A stretch of DNA of 9,723 nucleotides, from assembly GCA_045636205.1 (NCBI GenBank), contig JAZTXE010000035.1, forward strand, positions 1 to 9,723, in the 5' to 3' direction. This DNA is from JAZRUF01 sp045636205. Lineage in GTDB: Bacteria; Bacillota; Clostridia; Oscillospirales; JAAYXM01. Positions 4,929 to 9,723 of the stretch are shown piece after piece (position 1 is the stretch's first letter; each line of letters starts with the position of its first letter). A program made the translations under genes and the position numbers. The notes under the pieces were generated by a model. It had not been told where the DNA came from. It did not search any database and saw nothing but the letters and a program-made list of their open reading frames with translations.

Positions 4929-5966
4929 ATGAATAAAGCTATTGTGAAATTTGCAATTATCGGATGTGGGATGATTTCTAATTGGCATGCTCAGGCGGTC
5001 AATGAGATTAAAGATGCAGAGCTTGTAGGTGTTACCGACGTTTACGAGCCAGCGCGCATTGCATTTGCGGAAAAGTACGGTGTTCGTGCTTTTGAGTCAG
5101 TTGAAGCACTTCTTGCGGAACCGGAAATTGACGTAGTGTGCATATGCACACCAAGCGGACTGCATGCACCGCTTGCTATCTCTTGTGCAAATGCAGGTAA
5201 GAGCATTGTTGTTGAGAAGCCTATGGCTATTACTCGCGAGGAAATTGCAGGCATTCTTGAAGCTTGTGAGCGCAATCATGTTAAAATGAGTGTTATTTCA
5301 CAGATGCGTTTTGCACCGGGAATCCAGGCAGCTAAGAAGGCTGTCGAAGACGGAGTGATGGGCAAAATTGTTGTTGCAGATCTTAGTATGAAGTTTTTCC
5401 GTTCTCAGGAGTATTATGACAAGGGTGGATGGCGCGGTACCTGGAAGATGGACGGCGGCGGAGCTCTTATGAATCAGGGTATTCACGGAATAGATATGCT
5501 TCAGTACATAATGAATTCACCTGTCAAGGCGGTATCTGCAATGACAAGAACTTTGGTAAGAAATATCGAAGTTGAGGACACTGCGGTAGCTATTCTTGAG
5601 TTTGAAAACGGTGCGTTGGGGCAAATCGTAGGAACTACTTCAGTTACCCCTGGTTATCCTCGCGTCATTGAAATATGTGGTGATAAGGGTAGCATAATGC
5701 TCGAGGAAGATACTATTATAAAGTGGGATATTGAAGGCGTTCCGGCACCAGATTGCTTCTGCCCTGAGGGAAAAGAAGGAAACGGTTCGGCGAGTGATCC
5801 GAGTGCATTCAGTATTCAGGGGCATGTAAATCAGCTCACTGATATGGTAGATGCTATAAAGAATGACCGCATGCCGATGATAAATCAGTTTGACGGTGCA
5901 AAGCCGGTTGAAATTATTCTGTCTATTTATGAGTCGTCAAAAGATGGAAAAGTTGTTGAGATGTAA
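4929..5966 (+). CDS. Gfo/Idh/MocA family NAD(P)-dependent oxidoreductase (inositol dehydrogenase-like)
   Basis: A 345-residue sugar/cyclitol dehydrogenase. The N-terminal Rossmann domain has the GCGMIS nucleotide-binding loop (12-17) and TPSGLH (74-79). EKP (96-98) holds the catalytic lysine. The C-terminal alpha/beta domain carries the family motif GGGALMNQGIHGIDML (176-191), with H186 and D189 the presumed catalytic pair. Members oxidise a hydroxyl of myo-inositol, glucosides or related sugars using NAD(P). Substrate is not decided by sequence alone. The next gene, a TIM-barrel isomerase 31 bp downstream, suggests a shared pathway of oxidation followed by isomerisation, dehydration or elimination. 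AAGGAG (4917-4922) lies 6 nt before the ATG. Expression may depend on the inverted repeat just upstream. Confidence 0.9.
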   Translation: MNKAIVKFAIIGCGMISNWHAQAVNEIKDAELVGVTDVYEPARIAFAEKYGVRAFESVEALLAEPEIDVVCICTPSGLHAPLAISCANAGKSIVVEKPMAITREEIAGILEACERNHVKMSVISQMRFAPGIQAAKKAVEDGVMGKIVVADLSMKFFRSQEYYDKGGWRGTWKMDGGGALMNQGIHGIDMLQYIMNSPVKAVSAMTRTLVRNIEVEDTAVAILEFENGALGQIVGTTSVTPGYPRVIEICGDKGSIMLEEDTIIKWDIEGVPAPDCFCPEGKEGNGSASDPSAFSIQGHVNQLTDMVDAIKNDRMPMINQFDGAKPVEIILSIYESSKDGKVVEM

Positions 5967-5997
5967 ATTCAATCATAAATATAAATGAGGTGTAATT

Positions 5998-6885
5998 ATG
6001 AAAAATCCAATTATCATGCACATCAATTTTTGCGAAGTCGGATTTGCAACCTTTGGCAAGACTGTAGATGATGTTTGTCGTAAGGCTAAAGAGTGGGGAT
6101 ATGACGGAATTGAATTCCGTGCAAAGGTTCCCAACGATTTGACACTGTCTGTCGAAGAGTATGTGGACGAGATTGCTGTAGCTAAGAAAAAGTACGGCAT
6201 TAAAGAAATTTTATTCGGTGTAGGCGTGACCGGGATTACAAATGAGGATCCTCAGGTTCGTGCAAAGGCAGTTGAGGATGCAATCAAATTCTTCAGACTT
6301 GCAAACGAGAAGTGCGGAACAACCGTATGCAATACTTTTGGCGATAATGTTGTAAGCAAAGACGGTCGTGCACCGGCTTCTAATTACAACTATCATGGTT
6401 CAGCTGTTGCAACCGAGCAGCAGTGGGATTGGACTGTTGAAGGATTTAAGAAAATCGGTGCAGAGCTTGAAAAGCTTGGTATGAAGGCTGGTTTCGAGAC
6501 ACACATGAACTATATTCATGACACACCGCAGGCATCCAAAAAGTTGGTTGATTTAATTGACAGCCCGGCTATCGGACTCAACATGGACTATGGCAATATG
6601 ATTTACTTTGTAAACGTTCCGAATCCGGTTGAAACCGTAAAGCTGTTTGGTGATAAGATTGTACATATGCACCTTAAGAATTCTATGTCCATCGGCGATG
6701 AGAAGCGTATTCCGACTGCACTTGGCGAGGGTGAGATTAACCATCGTTTATATATGAAGGCGGTTAAGGAAATTGGATATGAAGGACCTATCGGTATTGA
6801 GGCTCCTCGCGGTGGTGACCGTGAATGGTATGCTAAGAAGGACCTTGAGTACTTTAAGGATGTTGCAAAGGACATCTGGGGTTAA
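5998..6885 (+). CDS. Sugar phosphate isomerase/epimerase-like TIM-barrel protein (AP endonuclease 2 fold, IolE/IolI-like)
   Basis: A 295-residue (beta/alpha)8 protein of the xylose isomerase-like superfamily. Metal-binding positions expected for the fold are present: E167 in GFETHMNYIHDT, D197 in GLNMDYGN, H223/H225 in HMHLKN and E268 in IGIEAPRGGDREWYAKKDL. The N-terminal strand GYDGIEFRAKVP (34-45) is also typical. Relatives include inosose dehydratase, inosose isomerase and the TIM-barrel subunits of 3-keto-glycoside lyases. Which applies cannot be decided. GAGGTG (5987-5992) lies 5 nt before the ATG. The gene follows the oxidoreductase by 31 bp with no terminator, so the two are very likely cotranscribed. 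A keto-sugar made by the first enzyme would be a reasonable substrate (inference). Confidence 0.88.
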   Translation: MKNPIIMHINFCEVGFATFGKTVDDVCRKAKEWGYDGIEFRAKVPNDLTLSVEEYVDEIAVAKKKYGIKEILFGVGVTGITNEDPQVRAKAVEDAIKFFRLANEKCGTTVCNTFGDNVVSKDGRAPASNYNYHGSAVATEQQWDWTVEGFKKIGAELEKLGMKAGFETHMNYIHDTPQASKKLVDLIDSPAIGLNMDYGNMIYFVNVPNPVETVKLFGDKIVHMHLKNSMSIGDEKRIPTALGEGEINHRLYMKAVKEIGYEGPIGIEAPRGGDREWYAKKDLEYFKDVAKDIWG

Positions 6886-6904
6886 TATCTGATGTGGTAT
6901 TCTG

Positions 6905-6919
6905 ACCGGTAAAACCGGT
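6905..6919 (+). repeat. Small hairpin between the TIM-barrel gene and gdh
   Basis: ACCGGT-AAA-ACCGGT forms a 6-bp GC-rich stem followed by TTGAAAT. There is no U-tract, so it is unlikely to terminate strongly. It may be an RNA-stability or processing hairpin separating the gdh message from the upstream pair. Confidence 0.4.
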
Positions 6920-6948
6920 TTGAAATAAAAAAGGAGATGAAGAAGATC

Positions 6949-8220
6949 ATGAGCACAAAAAAGGGATATAATCCATATGACAACATGCTTGCTGTTCTTG
7001 AAGAAGCAGCGCAGAATTTGAATCTTCCGGCAAACGATTACGAGGCAATTAAGTACCCCGAGCGTGAGCTGAAGGTTTCTGTTCCGGTAGAAATGGACGA
7101 CGGAAGCATTCGCGTATTTGAAGGCTATCGCGTACAGCATTCTACTTCAATTGGTCCGAGTAAGGGTGGTATTCGTTATCACCAGGACGTAAACATTGAT
7201 GAGGTTAAGGCACTTGCTGCTTGGATGTCACTCAAGTGTGCAGTTGTTAATATTCCTTATGGTGGCGGTAAAGGTGGTATTAAAGTTGACCCGACAACGC
7301 TGAGTAAAGGTGAGCTGCGCCGTTTGACCCGGAGATATACTGCTATGATTCTTCCGCTTATCGGTCCGGAGCGCGATATTCCGGCTCCCGATGTTGGAAC
7401 CAACGCTGAAGTTATGGGTTGGATTATGGATACATACAGCATGTTCAAGGGCTATACCGTTCCGGGCGTTGTAACCGGCAAGCCCATTGAAGCGGGCGGA
7501 TCTCTTGGCCGTACGGCAGCTACCGGTCGCGGTGTAATGCTTGTTACTCGCGAAATCCTTAAGACACTCAACATCCCGGTAGAAGGCACTCGTGTTGCAG
7601 TTCAGGGCTTCGGTAACGTTGGTGGAACTGCTGCATATCTGCTCCATCAGATGGGGCTTACTGTTGTTGCTATCAGTGACGTTTCCGGCGGTATGTACTG
7701 CCCGACCGGTATTGATGTTGCAGACGTTCGCAATTTCATTCAGTCAAACCCGGGCAAGCTTCTTAAAGATTATCCGCTGCCTGCCGGTGCAAAGCGTGTA
7801 ACTAACGATGAAGTTATCACCTGTGATACTGACATTCTTGTTCCGGCAGCTCTTGAGAATCAGATTACCGCTGATAATGCTAATGACATTAAGGCTAAGC
7901 TGGTTATCGAAGGCGCAAACGGACCGACTACTGTTGAAGGCGATGAAATCCTTGCTAAGAAGGGTGTATGCGTAATGCCTGACATCCTCTGTAATGCAGG
8001 TGGTGTCGTTGTTTCATACTTTGAATGGGTACAGAACATTCAGTCTCTTACCTGGGATGAGGATGAGGTTAACACTAACCTTGAGAAGATAATGGTTAAG
8101 GCCTTTAATCAGGTATGGAATCTCAAGGAAGAAAAGGGAGTTACCCCGCGTATGGCAGCATACATGGTTGCACTTGACCGCATTGCAAAGGCTAAGAAAA
8201 TCCGCGGAGTATTTCCGTGA
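6949..8220 (+). CDS. gdhA: Glutamate dehydrogenase, RocG/GudB type
   Basis: A 423-residue enzyme catalysing glutamate + NAD(P)+ + H2O to 2-oxoglutarate + ammonium + NAD(P)H; hexameric and cytosolic in the family. Substrate-site motifs are intact (numbered from MSTKKG): GPSKGGIR (69-76), SLKCAVVNIPYGGGKGG (94-110) with the catalytic lysine in GGGKGG, and APDVGTNAEVMGW (146-158). The coenzyme domain has GFGNVGG (220-226), and the acidic residue in AISD (about 244) suggests NAD rather than NADP. The length matches the approximately 424-residue RocG class. AAGGAG (6931-6936) abuts an ATG at 6937. The ATG at 6949, 12 nt downstream, is preferred, though that spacing is slightly long. It follows the TIM-barrel gene by 63 bp with no clear promoter, so partial cotranscription is likely. 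Confidence 0.94.
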   Translation: MSTKKGYNPYDNMLAVLEEAAQNLNLPANDYEAIKYPERELKVSVPVEMDDGSIRVFEGYRVQHSTSIGPSKGGIRYHQDVNIDEVKALAAWMSLKCAVVNIPYGGGKGGIKVDPTTLSKGELRRLTRRYTAMILPLIGPERDIPAPDVGTNAEVMGWIMDTYSMFKGYTVPGVVTGKPIEAGGSLGRTAATGRGVMLVTREILKTLNIPVEGTRVAVQGFGNVGGTAAYLLHQMGLTVVAISDVSGGMYCPTGIDVADVRNFIQSNPGKLLKDYPLPAGAKRVTNDEVITCDTDILVPAALENQITADNANDIKAKLVIEGANGPTTVEGDEILAKKGVCVMPDILCNAGGVVVSYFEWVQNIQSLTWDEDEVNTNLEKIMVKAFNQVWNLKEEKGVTPRMAAYMVALDRIAKAKKIRGVFP

Positions 8221-8284
8221 TTAGTGGATGAAAAATAATAAATTGTTTAAATCTTGCCTCAAAAGGTAAGTGGAAAACAGATAA

Positions 8285-8335
8285 AAACACCCCACGATGC
8301 ATCCCTTAAAAGGAGTTCATCATGGGGTGTTTATT
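8285..8335. terminator. Bidirectional terminator between gdhA and metA
   Basis: AAACACCCCA (8285-8294) pairs with TGGGGTGTTT (8323-8332). One mismatch inward, GATG pairs with CATC. A-rich and T-rich flanks on either side allow termination of both convergent genes. Confidence 0.88.
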
Positions 8336-8359
8336 TCGCGCATTGTGTAGTACGGTGTT

Positions 8360-9277
8360 TTAAAGTTCGTGTTCCAGGTTATAAGGAGTTGACTGATATA
8401 CGTAGTAATTGAGCCAGTTGGTGTAGAGAAGATGGGCGTGTGCACGCCATGTGTCAAGCGGACGCTGGTTTGGATCATCGTTTTTGAAATAGTTTTTCGG
8501 GATATCTATAGGAAGACTTTTTGATAAATCTCGGAAATATTCGCTTGCAAGTGTGTCAGGATCGTACTCCGGATGTCCTGTTACGAAGATTTGACGACCG
8601 TCCTTTGAGGCTATAAGAAAAACACCTGCATCTTCCGATTCGGACAATATCTCAAGCTCACTGACCTTAAGAATGTCCTCTTTATGGATTTCGGTATGTC
8701 TTGAATGGGGAGCAAAGAACACATCGTCAAATCCGCGGAGCAAAGGAGCTTCGGGTTTGCACGGAGTATGCTCAAATACACCGAAAAGTTTATTTGAAAG
8801 AGCATACTTTGGAACGTTATAATGATAGTAAAGGCTTGCCTGTGCACCCCAACAGATATGCAACGTTGAAAAGACATGTGTTTTTGACCATTCCATGATT
8901 TCACATAATTCGGGCCAGTAATCAACTTGTTCAAAATCCATGTTTTCAAGCGGAGCACCGGTTATTATCATCCCGTCGTATTTTTTGTGCTTGATTTGGT
9001 CGAATGTACAATAAAAAGAGATAAGGTGCTCTGCGGATGTGTTTTTTGGTGTATAGGTTGAGGTTTGCAATAAATCTATTTCTATTTGCAACGGAGTGTT
9101 TGAAAAACAGCGCATGAGCTGAGTTTCGGTTGCTATTTTTGTAGGCATCAAATTGAGAAGAAGAATTTGAAGCGGGCGAATATCCTGATGTAATGCACGC
9201 TCCTCGGTCATAACAAAGATATTCTCTTTTTCCAAAGTAGAACGTGCGGGTAAAAGATTTGGAATTTTGATAGGCAT
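8360..9277 (-). CDS. metA: Homoserine O-acetyltransferase (MetA family)
   Basis: A 305-residue class I glutamine amidotransferase-like enzyme that acylates L-homoserine, the first committed step of methionine synthesis. The start MPIKIPNLLPARSTLEKENI is the canonical MetA opening, and RPLQILLLNLMPTKIATETQ (34-53) is equally characteristic. The catalytic cysteine is C142 in HICWGAQA; H235 and E237 lie in TGHPEYD. Position 111, in GAPLENMDFEQV, is Glu. In B. cereus MetA a Glu at this position was shown to favour acetyl-CoA, whereas succinyl-specific enzymes such as that of E. coli have Gly, so acetyl transfer is predicted. Minus-strand GGAGGT (9285-9290) lies 7 nt before the ATG. No S-box riboswitch or T-box is visible in the short upstream stretch. 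It is monocistronic, ending 25 bp from the bidirectional terminator. Confidence 0.95.
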   Translation of the reverse strand: MPIKIPNLLPARSTLEKENIFVMTEERALHQDIRPLQILLLNLMPTKIATETQLMRCFSNTPLQIEIDLLQTSTYTPKNTSAEHLISFYCTFDQIKHKKYDGMIITGAPLENMDFEQVDYWPELCEIMEWSKTHVFSTLHICWGAQASLYYHYNVPKYALSNKLFGVFEHTPCKPEAPLLRGFDDVFFAPHSRHTEIHKEDILKVSELEILSESEDAGVFLIASKDGRQIFVTGHPEYDPDTLASEYFRDLSKSLPIDIPKNYFKNDDPNQRPLDTWRAHAHLLYTNWLNYYVYQSTPYNLEHEL

Positions 9278-9326
9278 GGGTTATACCTCCGTGTGTTTGC
9301 CATGTGGACAAATTTGATTAATATAC

Positions 9327-9354
9327 ATTATATCAGAAACACGGAGGAAAGCAA
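9327..9354 (-). promoter_or_regulatory. Promoter of metA with embedded inverted-repeat arm
   Basis: Minus-strand TTGCTT (9349-9354), 16 bp, perfect TATAAT (9327-9332), about 50 bp before the start codon. The spacer holds CCTCCGTGT (9339-9347 read on minus), whose exact reverse complement ACACGGAGG occurs at 9286-9294 across the metA ribosome binding site. Confidence 0.7.
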
Positions 9355-9379
9355 GGGGTATTCTACAAGAGAATAAGAT

Positions 9380-9408
9380 TTATTAATATATACATTATAT
9401 ATTAATAA
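9380..9408. repeat. AT-only palindrome, 13-bp arms
   Basis: TTATTAATATATA (9380-9392) and its exact reverse complement TATATATTAATAA (9396-9408) flank the centre CAT. It lies between the metA promoter and the tandem promoters. A similar stretch, ATTAATATACATTATAT, occurs at the metA -10 region (9316-9332). It could be a protein-binding site, an upstream activating AT tract or simple low-complexity DNA. Confidence 0.6.
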
Positions 9409-9512
9409 TGCTAATTGCGTATAGGGGTGTGAAAATATGGATATACTTGATATAAATTGCTGCCCTCGAAAAAGGATAATAAAACTTTTTGAAAAAAAGA
9501 AGAAAAAAGTAG
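9409..9512. other. Gene-free AT-rich stretch ahead of the tandem promoters
   Basis: No ORF with a ribosome binding site is seen on either strand. It ends in A-tract DNA (9491-9508, many A runs in phase) directly before the first strong promoter, which could act as an UP element binding the RNA polymerase alpha C-terminal domain. Confidence 0.4.
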
Positions 9513-9541
9513 TTGACAAAGGGGAAGGGATATGATATATT
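9513..9541 (+). promoter_or_regulatory. Tandem promoter P1
   Basis: TTGACA (9513-9518), 17 bp, TATATT (9536-9541), with extended -10 TGA just before. It is preceded by AAAAAAGTAG, the same sequence that precedes P3. Confidence 0.85.
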
Positions 9542-9584
9542 AATATGGCGCCTTTGAGGGAGCGAAAAAAGTTAAGAAAAAGGC

Positions 9585-9613
9585 TTGACAAGGTTTAAGA
9601 TATGTGATAATAT
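9585..9613 (+). promoter_or_regulatory. Tandem promoter P2
   Basis: TTGACA (9585-9590), 17 bp, TAATAT (9608-9613), with TGA before the -10. A perfect TATAAT at 9611-9616 lies at a 20-bp spacing, so the 17-bp reading is preferred. An A-rich stretch precedes the -35. Confidence 0.8.
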
Positions 9614-9690
9614 AATAGACCTGCGGTTGAGTGAGGCTTAGCTTGCGAAATCGGAGCGCAAAAAAAGTTACGAAAAGCCGAAAAAAGTAG

Positions 9691-9719
9691 TTGACAAGAC
9701 TGGAAGGATATGATAGAAT
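9691..9719 (+). promoter_or_regulatory. Tandem promoter P3, probably of a stable RNA operon beyond the window
   Basis: TTGACA (9691-9696), 17 bp, TAGAAT (9714-9719), with TGA before the -10. The spacer GGAAGGATATGA is nearly identical to that of P1 (GGAAGGGATATGA). Three copies of strong promoters without coding sequence between them are typical of rRNA or tRNA operons in Clostridia. The transcribed gene is not in view. Confidence 0.85.
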
Positions 9720-9723
9720 AGAA

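Noticed and set aside
6937..6948. Glutamate dehydrogenase start at 6937
   Set aside because: That ATG directly abuts AAGGAG, leaving no spacing for initiation; 6949 is the better choice, although a 12-nt spacing is not ideal.
9448..9486. A possible fourth tandem promoter (TTGCTG, 17 bp, TAAAAC)
   Set aside because: Both boxes are too far from consensus and no TGA extension is present, unlike P1-P3.
1..9723. CRISPR array, insertion sequence or attachment site
   Set aside because: No regularly spaced direct repeats, transposase or integrase fragments, or terminal inverted repeats were seen.

Overview
The window (about 9.7 kb) looks like chromosome of a low-to-mid GC member of the Clostridia, plausibly a gut-type Oscillospiraceae/Lachnospiraceae relative. 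The grounds are strong GAGGTG/AGGAGG ribosome binding sites, TTGACA/TATAAT promoters with 17-bp spacers, an infC-rpmI-rplT operon with a Firmicutes-style leader, a RocG-type glutamate dehydrogenase and an acetyl-type MetA. No genus can be named. I see no mobile element, CRISPR array or phage gene; this is mostly core chromosome.

Left part (1-1069, minus strand): the 5' part of tcdA runs off the left edge. Upstream of it, on the same strand, a gene-free stretch with its own near-consensus promoter encodes what I interpret as 6S RNA. Further upstream is a small acidic DUF1292 (YrzB-like) protein.

Translation operon (about 1179-2622, plus strand): a consensus promoter, a structured leader of about 190 nt ending in an intrinsic terminator, then infC with an ATT start codon, rpmI, rplT and a strong terminator. 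This is the autoregulated IF3-L35-L20 operon.

Accessory metabolic genes (2662-4713): a single-domain cupin (plus) and an ABM-fold monooxygenase-like protein (minus) converge on a bidirectional terminator. The ABM gene and an M20-family metallopeptidase are divergently transcribed from promoters whose -35 boxes lie 8 bp apart.

Sugar/cyclitol module and glutamate metabolism (about 4766-8335, plus strand): a Gfo/Idh/MocA oxidoreductase, an IolE/IolI-like TIM-barrel isomerase and a glutamate dehydrogenase are closely spaced and may be cotranscribed. The first gene has a long leader with a 14-bp potential RNA stem abutting its Shine-Dalgarno. A bidirectional terminator separates gdh from the converging metA.

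Right end (8360-9723): metA (homoserine O-acetyltransferase, minus strand), then a gene-free AT-rich stretch with a long AT-only palindrome and three tandem extended -10 promoters pointing off the right edge. The last three probably drive a stable RNA (rRNA or tRNA) operon just outside the window.

The most interesting items are noncoding: the 6S RNA candidate beside tcdA, the two-layer control of infC, the stem before the oxidoreductase gene and the tandem promoter array. I did not find a clearly new protein system.
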